In this document: piece after piece, positions 23,864 through 36,200 of the stretch | Layout: every line of letters starts with the position of its first letter | Position numbering within the stretch: position 1 is the first letter of the stretch | Assembly: GCA_033297075.1 (NCBI GenBank) | Contig: MU858050.1 | Coordinates: forward strand, 372,001 to 436,000 | Source of the DNA: Rhypophila decipiens | Taxonomy: Eukaryota; Ascomycota; Sordariomycetes; Sordariales; Naviculisporaceae | Reading direction: 5' to 3' | DNA: 64,000 nt | Position numbers and translations under genes: made by a program | The notes under the pieces: generated by a model | What the model was told of the DNA's origin: nothing | The model's database searches: none | What the model saw: only the letters and a program-made list of their open reading frames with translations

Positions 23864-26800
23864 TTGTTTATGTTCAAACCAAGCGCCTAGACGTCCAGCC
23901 GGTCCAGCGGGAAAAAAAGTGGACCTAAACACGACGCAACTATCGATCACCAACAGTTGATGTCAGCCCTGATGCCGACGCAGGGATCCTTGGATCGAAC
24001 CTGAAAGAGTTTCGCCGGTACAATTTTGCTGGGATAACCTTGATGATCCAGGCGTTCGGCCACGGGCCGTGATTCGGCGGGAAAGCTTTGATGGGAACAA
24101 TACATCTAACGGAGTGGGTACCTGACGTGTCCCGTCGAATCATAGGGGCTGGTGAAAGTTCCTTCAAGTCGTATGTTGTCTTCGCGGGAAAGTTTGATGG
24201 TTACCATATGGCTTGGCATCTCTGGGACTGGGATTCCCCCTATGTGAAACCAGGGCGAATTGCCGCTATCGCCTGCATATTATTGAGAGATGGGTAGCGT
24301 CTTTCTCGTCACTTTAGGTGTCGGTGTCGAAGGATGTATGACAGACTGCAAGTTGCATATCCAACATGCAGAATTTGTTAAGACCTGGTCAGACAAGCGG
24401 TTCAGTTCACGGCCCGACCGAGGGCCATTCTTGTCATCTGACGGGCGGAGAGGCTCTCGGTCCCCAAAACAAGCCCTTGGGAGACTGAACTGCATCAACG
24501 ATATGGAATGGTTGGCGAATGATAGGACCGGTCTTCTCAGGAAGAGGAAACTCCAGTGAAGGTTTACTAACGTTAGCACAGCAAACTGGTCGAATCATCT
24601 CTTCGATGGAACATATCCAATCGGTAATAGTCGTGGGATCACAGACCCTGCTGGTTGCCTTATATTGGGCAGCATCCTTCTCTTTGACCACTTGTGCCTT
24701 GAGCCTCATGGAGATGGGATTGATCCAGCGTTTCTCTCCGCCTGTTACGGGGTAGATTGGGTCAGGAAATTTCTCCGGTAAGCTAGCAGCTACCCATGCC
24801 ATCCTGTGGTTCGTGACACTGAAACAGCCATATCAGAGCTCTTGAAATATAATGGTATTGTCAACTTCAATCACATCCCGTTGATGTTTTCTTTGTACCT
24901 GCAACCGAATGGCTGCCATTGCCACCGACCTATTTGCCTATTGCTTCAGCTGGCAGTCTTTCCGGAGCTCCCTCTTGGTTACCAGGCAGCTGATGGTGAT
25001 ACATATGCATAAGCGAGTGGTCGGCCTGCAGAGAATCCTGTCAATGACTGTGGATGACTCTCATAGGGTGCCCCGCCTTGGTACCCCACGGAGTAAGATG
25101 ACCTACTCCTGTGATGCCCGATCGGATCTGTGAATCCTTCGATAAACGTGCAACAATTGTGTAGGTCATACACACCTTACGCAATACCTAGAAGCATGGC
25201 GTTCCAGAATGATGGTTTTTTCTATGGTTTGCTGATACAGGAACTAGGTCCACAACGGGTGTCCCCCAAGAGAGATTGCTACGGTAGGTGCTTGTCCCTC
25301 TGATCCGTGCACATTTCGGATGTCAAGTGATATCGTCAACCAAGCTCATGGAAGTCAGCAGCCATACCAATTGATGGGGACACCTAGACTGGATAGCATC
25401 CACCATGCCCCTGAACAGTTCCCTGAACAGTTCCCTGAACAGTGCGTCGGAAACTTTCCCGACTGGGCTGCTGATATCGGCTTGAAAAACCACAAAGTTA
25501 TCGCCGCCTGGGAGTGAGACAAACCTCGTGGCTGCCCCGTATCACCATCCTAAATTCATATCCGGATGCACATCAGCACTTCCGCCAGTGTTGTGAGACT
25601 AGATCTAGGTTTGGGTCGTCAAACACAGTATTCCCGGAACGGATTGATGTCGTCTGGACGCTCAGAGCCATGTCTGGTGATCTCCAGCCTCGAATTTAAT
25701 CGCCTTGATATTGGCCTATAACCATGCGCAATTAAGGTCAAACGTCCATGCCTAATGGCCCCCAAAACCAAAGTTTGGGTGTTTGTGGACTATCACGCCG
25801 ACAAGGAAAAAACTCGTGATATGCCGTCCATGTGCGCCAAGTCGTCAGCTGCATGTTCATCACCTTTTTGGGCAGCAATAGTCCTTACGCCATACGCACG
25901 CCGCGTCTTGGATCACATAGGAAGCATCCCGGATGTCACGCCGCCCGAAACTTGTTGGCGATCAAGTCATTCCCGCCATTGTTTTGGCGGCCATGAACCA
26001 CTAGACCAACCATGATTCCCAATATATCCTTGATGAAAGTCCCACTCGGCACGAGTATTCGACTGCATGCATGATCACTGCCTACCACAACATGGCAGAA
26101 GCCTCAACCTGATTGACCTCGACGCTCCTGAACGGTCGCCTTGAAGAAGAAATTTCTTGGCGACCTCGATGTAAGTTCGATACTCAACATGTAATTGGGA
26201 CATTACTAACCACCTGCAGCTGTATATCGTGCTCTGAGCAACGTGGTCCTGTCACCGGCCCTCAAATTTGCCCCAACAGAATATGCGGGATCAACAGAAT
26301 ATTGTGCCCCCTACTTTTCACGGTAACACTCAACCGAAGAAGGGACCGAAGTATGGGATAGGACCTGCATGCTCGTCAAACAAAGTTCACAGCGGAAGCA
26401 CAAGGCCGCGATACGCACTTCGAAAACCCCTCTAAACATCACCCTTGCGGTCAGGGAAGACACATCCTGGTTCGTTACTTCGGTTATCAACACGAGAGCT
26501 TTTGGCTTTGACCACGCATGCTGCTAGTCAGTGTTTTTCCGAGCAGAACGCCTGGATGAATCTTGATGCACGACTCATGGCCCTCTGAAGACCCATTGCC
26601 TTCAATATTGACTACCAGGTCGGGCCAGAATACGAGGCAGCTTCTTGATCCGCCAATTCCAAGAGACTGTTTTTTTCCAGAAGAAGAAAGATCAGAAACC
26701 ATCACCACAGATATCCCCCACGTCAGGGACCTCAACAATCATGCTTGTTGCTTGGGTCGAATTAATTACTCTAGAAGCTGACCGGTCTCTCTGTTGGTGT

Positions 26801-27009
26801 GATTCATGACGGTTGAGAGTCCTTGACCAAAAAAAGCCTAGAGGTGGACTTTTCATTGAGCCCTGACTGAAGAAATGCTAGCACTCAACTCACCGCTCAT
26901 GCAAAAGTCCTAGTCTAATAACCGTCCTGGCCAGTCTGCACAGAGGCACGAATCACAACCAACCAGTCCACATCTCCTTCGAGACTGGTTCGGACCTTTC
27001 CGCTTGTCC
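23864..27009. other. Gene-debris region
   Basis: Contains coding-like fragments without an intact gene: the possible upstream exons of the 23-kb frame, and an intron-like unit at 26171-26219 with a strong GTAAGT donor, TACTAAC branch site and CTGCAG acceptor. Splicing joins a plus-strand segment ending EEEISWRPR to one reading SVYRALSNVVLSPALKFAP, which ends at a stop near 26324. The upstream side of that exon is broken by stops in every frame. Confidence 0.35.
25409..25443 (+). repeat. Three tandem copies of a 12-base unit
   Basis: The unit CCCTGAACAGTT occurs at 25409-25420, 25421-25432 and, lacking its last base, 25433-25443. In one plus-strand frame it would read as repeated FPEQ, but the host open frame (25320-25517) has no other support as a gene. 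Confidence 0.9.
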
Positions 27010-27403
27010 ATGAGCAAATCCCAGCTATCAGACACTACTTGGCTGGTTACTGGTAATCCGCTTGTTGACATCAACATGGACTATGGACCAACCCGGAGTA
27101 AGTCGTCAGGGATGTCGTTAGATGATGCCTGACAGAACTCGGCTGATCGCATACTGATCGGTAAGTTCAGCTCAGCTACATTACACCCTGCCGATCGGGA
27201 ACCACGCTGTTGTAGTACCATCACTAACGAATTGTCATATGCAGCTTCCCGAGGCCAAGGCTTTGCAACTTGCTTCCGAACTCGCAGAACACATGCTCAT
27301 ATGGAATCTTCGGCATCTGGCGCAACAGCCAGGGCTTTTTAGCCTAAGTCGTGGGTGGGAGGGACCAAACTGTCCTAGATGCACGATACCCGTTGTCAGA
27401 TAA
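27010..27403 (+). pseudogene. Relic of a short-chain dehydrogenase/reductase (SDR)
   Basis: A plus-strand ATG at 27010 opens MSKSQLSDTTWLVT, the typical first beta-strand of an SDR cofactor domain. The frame then meets a GTAATC donor at 27053. After a possible 192-base intron ending in CACTAACG...ATATGCAG (27244), the next exon reads ASRGQGFA, which fits the TGxxxGxG nucleotide-binding loop with one Gly missing. One base out of phase, the same DNA reads ALQLASELAEH, the helix that normally follows that loop, up to a TAA at 27401. A lost Gly plus a frame change right after the loop suggest a decayed SDR N-terminus; no catalytic YxxxK region was found downstream. Only the N-terminal motif order supports this, so confidence is modest. 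Confidence 0.35.
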
Positions 27404-30189
27404 GAGATCCTAACATGCTGTAATTGAGCAACGACGGCTCGTAACACTAGACCTGGGGTTTAAACTTTTGACGGGTTGCGAGAAGAGACGGCTGCTCTGG
27501 ATAGGCTTGCATTCCACTGTTCTTTAGCCGCCATTGCCTTCGACACTCTCCTTCCGGTTCGCCTCGTAAAGAGACTGCATACTCCAGCTGCGCTGCCACG
27601 AGTACAGGCGCTATAACTGTTGTATTCGCCACCATTGGTGCCGACTCAAAACAGCCGGTCTTGTACGCCCCGATTCTCGGGAGAGCGCAAAGGTATGAGG
27701 GCAAGCCATGTGGGAGCCGCATCAAAATATGGACGGCGAATCGGCACGAGGAATCCACCTCAGGTGATCACCGGCGCCCGCAAACATGGCCTTGTGCAGT
27801 GTTCTCCCTTGCTTTTCTTTTTTTCGCCAACAACCGCAGCGTTGGCCTCTGTTATGCGGCCCGATGTTTCGGAAGATAACACGGCTCACTCTGCTTCCTG
27901 CAATGACCTTGATTGTCGGGGAGAATGAGCTCACTTGTTATCTTAGAATGCTTGTGGGGGAAGCCATAGATCTACCACTGAGCCGAACACGCCTTTCGGT
28001 GATTGCAGTCATCTTTTGGCGTGTGTGGTTCAGTGGTTGAGCGGTATGCTCCTTAGAATGCTCTTCTTTACCCGAGAGACCAAACCCAGAAGCCGTCATC
28101 GGAATTCTAGCAGCTTGAGGTTCGTTCTGATCTGTCCCCTTGGTGTGGTCGATCCGTTGCACTCTACTGGACTTGACCATCGCAGTGCTACGGGTCACTA
28201 CCGTTAGATCATCGATGAGGATTGGTCAGATACTTTGTCCGAAAGTCACCCCTTACCCGTGTTTATGGCAGATTTTTCCCGTATAAAGGACCTTTCCCCT
28301 TCTCGGTCGGGCACCGGATCCAGTGGATCAAGATATTATGAACGGCCTGTTCGCCTCGGTCTGGAGATATTCCCGATCTTTATTGACTACTCACGATGGT
28401 CATTGAGCCAAGGGATCCACCCATCCCCCTTCTTCATTCTCTCTTGTCAGTCCAGTCAGTCAGCTCTTCACTGAACTTGAACTCGGTAAGCAGGGTGGGC
28501 AAGGTCCCACTCTCGTCCCGGGCTTGTTCAACATGCCAAATCCGAGAAACATATGAAGTTAAGTGCATCATTTCACTGTCATATTCGCCAAGTGGTTTTT
28601 TCTCCTCACTTCCAGAAAAAAGCCCTTCACTCTTTCAACTCTAACATAAACATTTGTCAAAGACCCCCACGGTAACAGTAACCTCTACCCCACAAATATG
28701 GCCCACTCAACCCCTGCAAAAGGCCCCACAAAATCTCCAATGACGACATGCCATCTCCACTATTTCCCGTCTTCCCGCCTCTCGGTTCCGGGGCGCTGGG
28801 AACTAGCAATGGCGCTAAAAGCGGTTAAGGTTAGCGCTGCGTCCCGTCAGGATCATCACCTCGTGCACTCCAGTCCCTCCATGTGCGTGTGCACCATGCT
28901 ACACCGCTACTATTATCTTTATGGTTACTTGGAGTACACTACATATGAGTACTCGTACTGTGAATCTGGAAAGTCCGTAGTTCGCCAAGCCGGGAAGGAT
29001 ATGAAACGGTTTTCTTTTCCACGCTTCTTTTGTGCAGGTACAACACAACACGTACGTACAATACCACCCACCCATGTTTAGCTGGGCTCATGCGGCCGGA
29101 GTTATGGCCTGCAAGCAGGGGATGTTTTGGTAATTGGATGGAAAGGTAAAAAGGTTCATGATGGTCAAGATCTGGCAGTTATGGTAACCGTTACCGTATC
29201 CTACTTACAACTTACCAGGTAAGTACTTGATCCATACTGACCTGGTAAGATGGCAAGTGTCCAAACTCAGTAAACACTTGACGTTGTTGGGACATATTCA
29301 TCTAAGGGCAAGTCTGTCTTTTTGGATGTTACTTCTATGTTATCCCTGTGGTATTTAGAGAATACGGTATTTTACGATTTCTGATTCCCTCGACAGACAG
29401 GAAATCGGATGATCCATGGACTTTGGTATTCCAGATTGATAAGTGTATCAAAAACACCCTGAACGGTTATGACATAAGTAGGTTGTGTGGTTTGAGTTGA
29501 CCTTTCATTCTTTTTACGAGTTGGACTGAATGGTATGACAGCCTGTGATCAAGGTTCCCGGCACTGAGAGTCAGGTACTTCGATTGCTTCTTTATATTAT
29601 CTTGTGAATGAGAGTAGTTTCCGTCAGTTCCATAGCTGTGTAATGATAAGCTTCGCTCTTTGCATGCAAAGAAGTATCCAGTTCTAGATAACATCCTTTA
29701 TTCGAGAAGCTAGCAATGGCGCTTAACCCTCGTCCATGTAGGGCCTCTTAGTCCATGTTTGTTGAGAAAGGTACGTGTGCTCAAAAGCAAACAGTCTGGA
29801 CAACACATGATGTTACATTGTACGAGACTATGTACCCTCACTTTTATCCTTGTATCCCAAGCATTGATCTCGTTTGTTTTCTGTCTGCTTCTCTTACAAA
29901 CTCCCTGGCATAGCAGTGCAGTTCAGCGTTTATAAGATTCTACCAGAAAAAGAAAAACCGGATGTGTGAGCCATGAAGTTCAAATTGACCGGCGAGATCC
30001 TTGGTTGAGAGTGCAATCCGGATAAATACATAGGCAAGTATCTTTCATTACAACTCGTATCACTGAATCCGACTTGACAGCCATTACATGCAAGCCGGTA
30101 CCAGTCCGTCCCTTATAACCACGACTTACGCGCCCCGCTTTCACCGAGCTCGAGAGGGGATGTCGACGCAGAGGTGAATGGAACCAGCA
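27404..30189. other. Intergenic, no supported gene
   Basis: Short open frames on both strands, none recognisable. The stretch includes a small inverted repeat at 29211-29249. A tRNA A-box-like string at about 28025 has no matching B box at tRNA distance. Confidence 0.4.
29211..29249. repeat. 10-base perfect inverted repeat with a 19-base loop
   Basis: CTTACCAGGT at 29211-29220 is matched by ACCTGGTAAG at 29240-29249. A near-palindrome (GGTAACCGTTACC) lies about 30 bases upstream. It lies in non-coding DNA; it could be a fragment of an element or chance. Confidence 0.6.
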
Positions 30190-30268
30190 TGGCTCAACGG
30201 CGTGCTGTCCTACTTTGACCCCTCTCCTGCTCCGGTAAGAAGGTCCGGGTTCAATTCCCGGCATCTTC
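30190..30268 (+). repeat. tRNA-like fragment (SINE or tRNA relic)
   Basis: An A-box-like string TGGCTCAACGG (30190-30200) and a perfect B box GGTTCAATTCC (30248-30258) are present. The B box sits in a T-arm with a five-base stem, CCGGG/CCCGG, and a seven-base loop. The seven bases after the T-arm, CATCTTC, do not pair with the seven bases before the A box, so this is not a complete tRNA with that start; GGGGATG at about 30157-30163 could pair using two G-U pairs, but the D-arm would then be abnormal. It fits a tRNA-derived SINE or a decayed tRNA gene. Confidence 0.45.
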
Positions 30269-30269
30269 A

Positions 30270-33200
30270 CAAAGAAATATGACGGTAATAAAAAGATCCC
30301 CCCATACTCTTCCCAACACCGCCCATCCTCCTCCATTGCCAAAAAAAAGTAAAAGTCGTAAGCGGCTTTTCGTAGGGGCACCTTCCGGGGTGCTTCGAGC
30401 TTTTGCCTTGTTCACTTTTCTGTTTTTGTTCTTATGTTTTCCTAGATAGAAAGGGAGATACTAGCTGTTCCGGTGGGTAGATCTGCCGTGGTAAATGAGC
30501 GACTTTTGCTCTTCGTGGGCGTGAACAAAGCTGATAACACAAGCCATTCGAGGCTGCCGTAAGACTATCCATTTGATCATGCAGCAGGTGGTTAGTGCAA
30601 CATGACCGACCGAACTATATGACGGAAGAGACGTATGATGCCGTCAGCTTCAGTGAGCTATTCCTTGCCCGGGATCACGTCCCGGTAACTACATAGGTAA
30701 GGTAGGTAGTTGCTACCTGGGTCCCTACCAATGTAACAGAGGCTGTCCCACACTCCAAGCCCACCAAGATGGTTTCACAGACACAGCTAAAGGCTTCGTA
30801 GAGTGATCATCGCAAGGCACGTCAACTCCGTACTGCCCTTACGGCAGTAATGCTGCGCAAGGACCACAGGCCATCAGCCCAGGTGGCTGCCCAGTCCCGG
30901 TGGTAGTAATATACAGACCGACAGCGCACAGAGAGAGTACAGACCATAGAGACGGGAGGTAATAGCACATCCATCCCATCTGATTCGGTGAAACATGCAT
31001 AATCTGATCTAGAGCATCATTCATATCAGTCACATCAGTCGGACTTGCGGCTGGTGACCTCAGAGCCTGCCTGGCCCGGCAATTAGCATGATCAGGTAAT
31101 TGAGCCCTCCAGGGAAGGTTGCCGATATCCGGATCCTTGCATCGAGTCCTCGGTGTATGTGTAATACCGGCATGACATTGACGGGACATGACAATGAGGC
31201 TCAATTACTCGCGCGCGGCATATAAACTGACATGGGTAGCTTCAAGCTCCAGGTGACGGACAGGTCGATCGATATCACTGGTCCGCTGGTCCGCGTGTAT
31301 ATGACATCACACCACCACGTTTCGGTTCACATACGCGGCTGGGTCTGTTTATCTCACTCATACCCCATGTCTCACTCATTGCCTTATCTCATCGGATGAT
31401 GTCCATTCTCTCTTCTGACTGAATGTGTGTCCATTGCTCGAGGTTCAGTATATCGCGGTTTCACCGATCGAGATGATGACCGACTGACTTCGCTGGTGCC
31501 CACCACTTCGACCAATGCTCTTGGGAGAACCAGCAGGTGAGCTAGGTAGGTGGGTAAGGCATATGTGCCACTTGAGAAATATCAACGAGGCAAAGAGGGG
31601 GTTGGGCAGGCTGAAAGAGGAAGAAGATATGACCCCTTTTGGGCTTGTCATCGGTCCAAGAACACCTCATTCTGGAACAATCTCGTGGTGGTATTGCTCA
31701 GGCAATCTTACTCAGAGCCTCAGACACGCCGGTTCGTGGTCAAAGAATGGGCGGCGGGGGGAACGGCCTCGTTCACCTTGGGTCCGATCCACACCGTCGG
31801 TGGTTCAGAAGTCAGGGTACCTAAACCTCCTTTCCCTTCCAAGGTGGTGGTGGTGGTGGATGAAAGGCTGGCTGGCAGGTTGACCATTTTTGTGTGTTAC
31901 CATTGATATTACATATCATGATATCAATATATATATTTTGGGGTCCTCAAGGCTGTCAATGGAGCCTGGGCACAACGTGCAAACTGGGGTCTGGATTTGT
32001 GTAAGTGCAAGATGTGGTTGTGGTACAGCAGACCCGGACTTGCTGACTGCTGAGCCGCAACATCGGCATTGCAAGGTCAATCACATCATTTTCATCTGGG
32101 ACGAACACACCCCCATGGCCAGATTCGGCAAGGCCCCGGTTGCCTTATATTCCTTCTTCCAAGCGCCCCAAGATTGAAACAGCCAAAACCAAGCCGCCTG
32201 CTTGCAATTAAACCCGGCCCGTGAGGTGCATAAGAATTGCACTTTGGGTTATGTTAGGTAGGTTGAGAGGCATATCCGAAGTTAGATCCCATTTCCCAGA
32301 GAAAGCGGCAGCTGGTTCTGCCGGGACCAATAGTTTCAGCCCCCGTCAGGCAGGTTGGTGATAGTTATGAAATCACAGCGCCAGCCCCTTTATTTATCGC
32401 CCAGGCAGAGTGACGAGGAATGGGAATTGGAAGGCTAAGGCAAATTAACCGACGATCTGATCCTATATTGTTTCAAGAAAGCGTTTGTTTTGGTGGTCGC
32501 CAAGGATCGACCGGTCCGCGGGTCAGAGCTTGGAGCTCGTGCCACATGGCAAAACCTCAACGATGGGGAAGTTGGAAATTCGCGGCGGAGAGCCTCGCGG
32601 TGCTTGTGGATGAAGCAAGCGGGGAGAGCTTTAGCCCTTGGTTCGAACGGGACTGATGGAGGGTGCCTTGCAGATCGAGCATTGACCCCATTCGATCGAT
32701 TAAGTGAGCATGCTGGTGTCGGCACAAAATGAGGCTTTCCGACCACCTCCAGTTTTGGCTGGTATCAAAGCTGGTGATCAAGGTGGGGAGGGGAGTCCTT
32801 CGACACTTGTACCCTCATCTACTCGGTACCTTTGGGTACACAAACGTGAGCATGCAGGCTGACGGCGCAGCATCGGGTCAGTGCTCTCCATGCATCAAGG
32901 CCAGATGTGTTTGGCTAGCGAATCAGAATCCTTCTTCCTGATTGGATACCAAGCCACCCACCCTACAACCAGCAGGTTAGAATAGGCAGCCATCTACCCC
33001 TCGCTCCAGAGTTTTCTCGAACTTGTTTATTGTAAGAAATTGTTCTTGCGGCTCTAAAGCCTGTTCCAGAAGCTGAAGCGAATCAAGTATGGAATATTCT
33101 CTCCTTTATTCGGCGATGGGCTAAATCCTCGGCAAAACCAAGGCAGTTTCGGCTTGTGACGTAGGTAAGGCATATATCCATTTGGCCGATGGATCTGGGC

Positions 33201-36200
33201 TCTTTGAAATGTGATGGAAATCTCGAAATACGAACAACAGAAAAAAACCCAACAGTCGCACAAAGTCAGACCTGACCGAGAAAGATTTCTCATCCGGTCG
33301 AATCTCAGCCAGATTCGGCGGCCAACGGCGACCGTGATGTTGGCTGTTGGTAGTACTGCATTGTCCGATGCCGCTCTGGTGTTGCCTGAGGGAAGGGAAA
33401 CCCTGGGCAGTGCGGATAACAAGTCGACACATTGTTGACCGAAGGTGAAGCCCGCGGCGGCCGGTGGGTTATTTATATTCGTTGTTTGTCTTTGCCATAG
33501 CCAACTTCACCGCTCTCAAGCATGGGCTCTTATGTGCATCACTTGAATCCAAAGCTGTCAGAATTGTCGAATGGGGGCCGTTGCACCACAGAAACGGCGC
33601 CGCACGCAAACGTCGGTCCATTGCATGCCAATCCATTGATGAGAAGGTTTGTTTACAGTTGGTCTTGGGTGCTTGCTGCATCTGGCCCAACGGAGCCGAG
33701 GAGATTGAGGACTGAGTGGTAAGGCAAACAGCAGTTTGCTCGACTCTTCGGGGTCGTGCATGCCCATCAGCAACAAGAAGCTGGCTGACTGCCTGGCTGC
33801 CGAGCGGTCCGCTGAGCTTACGATGCAAGGTGCAGAAGATGGCTGGTCGATGCATCAAGACTGTCAGAACAGTCAGATGGAGAACGGAAATGCTCCGAGA
33901 ACGGATTTTGGCTCTCATGGCGGTGGACCAGCTCTGATACTGGCTTATTATGCTTGTGGAGTCTCCAGCTCCGATCGTCGAGTGTCTTCGCCGCAAGGAC
34001 ACTTCCAGCGAACAGCCGGCGGGGTTTCATTAGCAACCCTCTGGTGGGAAGTCATTGCTGTTGCAGTGTAAAGGTTATCCGAAGTTTGATGACCGAATCT
34101 CCATTCCCGTCATTGAGCTTTGGCGAGGCAGCCAGTGGGAGCCTGGAGATATGGAGATGGGGGCATGAACGAGCTGCCAGTGTGGGAAGCTACGATCCTC
34201 AAGTGGCTCCACATCGTTGGTCGCCTTACCGCTAGCCCGCAATCAAGCGTGATGGTGACATGGGCGATAATTAAAGTTTGGCGCCAGGAAGCTGGAGCTC
34301 CATCGCGTGACACCTTCCCTGGCAAGTCGCATTCGTTGCCGAGCAGGCGACAGCTGCCTCGGTGTGGTGATGTTATCATCACCAGCCGAAGGTAAGGTTC
34401 GGCGACGTTGGGGATTTTGGCTTGTGTCGGGTATTCCTTTCGCACTCTTCACCAGTCCGTGTATTGGTCAAGTCGCGAATTCCTGTGCCCCGCCCCGCGC
34501 ATTCATGACCGAATCAACAACATCATGTCCGTTGGGGAGGTCTCCGTCACTGCCAAGTTCAGATGAAGGAACAAGCCAAATCCCTAGCCCCTTGCTACCC
34601 CACATCATCCTTGTCGAGATGAACTCAGGGGTCAGGGGTTGGACGGTCAACAGTCAACGGTCAGTCAACAAAGGCACGAGCTAACGTCGAGGTACAGGTA
34701 CAGATTACCGTCCTCAAAGATATGAAGCTGTGAGATTTAGGCATATGAAAGGAAGGCCATGAAGGAGAGCTGGGCGAAAGTCGTAATTACTTGAAATAAC
34801 CAATAGTGAGTATACCATTGGTCTGTAATCTCTTCTTAATCCTATCACAAGGGGTTCATAAAACCACCCATTCGGTGAACGGCCAATATCTTCACCTAGG
34901 TGTGGTAGCTGAAATCTCGTCCTGGCCAATAAGAGGATACAGACGTATCTCGTGGCTGGTAACAGAGCTGCACGTGAAATTTCATAAATGCGTAAAAAGC
35001 TGAGAACCCTGTTCATAAGGTGGGGGTTAGGGTTGTTGATATGCAGCTCCATCATCCAGGGGAACGAGAACGAGATTAGAGCCACGAAACAAATTCAATA
35101 ATAACGCCTCATCAAGGGTGAAAATGTCGGAATCCGTGGCGGTGTGAGCTGCGTCGTTCACCGGCTTCACGCACACACAAGTCCCTAGGCAACAGAGAGG
35201 CGCGTTGGAGATCAGAGTTTCAAGCCGCCACCGCCGTCGCGGCGTTCAGGGGCAAGTGGCACAAGAAAAATGTTTAACCTTTGCCTTGGGGCGGTAATAT
35301 TCCTACCGACCTTTATTGCCTGTCCGGTATGGCGGGATCAAGTGACGGAGAAGAAAGTCAGAAGGGGGGCGCCACAAGTAAGGCGACCAGGCGATGTTTG
35401 GGTGAGAAATGGCGCAGCGGGATTTTCGTGATACTCATTTTCTCATATTCGAAGGTATCTTTGACTTTGGTTCTTGAATATCACCAGTTGGGGCGGGAAA
35501 TCCCGCAAAAGAAGAAATGAGACGGGCGATTTGCTGCGCATGGATCCGAGGGGAAGGACGGTAGGCGGCGGTCGGTGCCTGCCAATCCCAATACCATGGC
35601 CGGCGATCCCGGGCCGGGCCGACTATCTGGACAGATCTTTTTATGCTGCTCCGTATAAGAAGTGTGGAGCTTTTGAATTCGGTGAATGTTTCTGGCAGTC
35701 TGTTCGAGCGTGGGTGAATTTTCTTCTTAGTAAGGGTAAGCACGACTTATACCCAATCGCATGCTCGGTCCAATGAGGTAGGTGCGATTCGTCGACCCGA
35801 ACCCTCCGAGAGCCAAAGTTTGTTTCCTTCGGAAGATCGTTGTCGTTCTTTCCCGATGTAGGAGATGTAATTAGGTAATAATCTTGAACCGGCCGGCTCG
35901 ACCAAATGGAGAAGGAACTTGGAAACGAGCATAGAGAGGTCAAAGCGTTACTTCAAAGTCTGGAAGGGTGTCCTGGAGCAAGCGAGATGCTCCCTCATCC
36001 ATGAATATCTCGACGCACCTGAGGGATGCAACTTATAGAATGTCACCGCCCCTGGATGTGTGACTTAGTATGTCATCGAATGTTGTACGTACCATGGAAC
36101 CAGATCCCTCGAATTTGCCTAAGCACAGAGCTCGCGAGGTTGATGCTGCACGGGAGAGGATAAATGGCGATGATTCATCTGCCTTGTTACTTTGGTATAT

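Noticed and set aside
28019..28060. tRNA-like start TGGTTCAGTGG on the plus strand
   Set aside because: No anticodon stem or B box at the right distance.
29980..30381. A 133-codon minus-strand frame containing MPGIEPG
   Set aside because: That string is a translation of the antisense of a tRNA-like T-arm and B box, a common false protein.
33469..34002. A 177-codon minus-strand frame
   Set aside because: No domain, and open frames overlap it on the opposite strand across its length.
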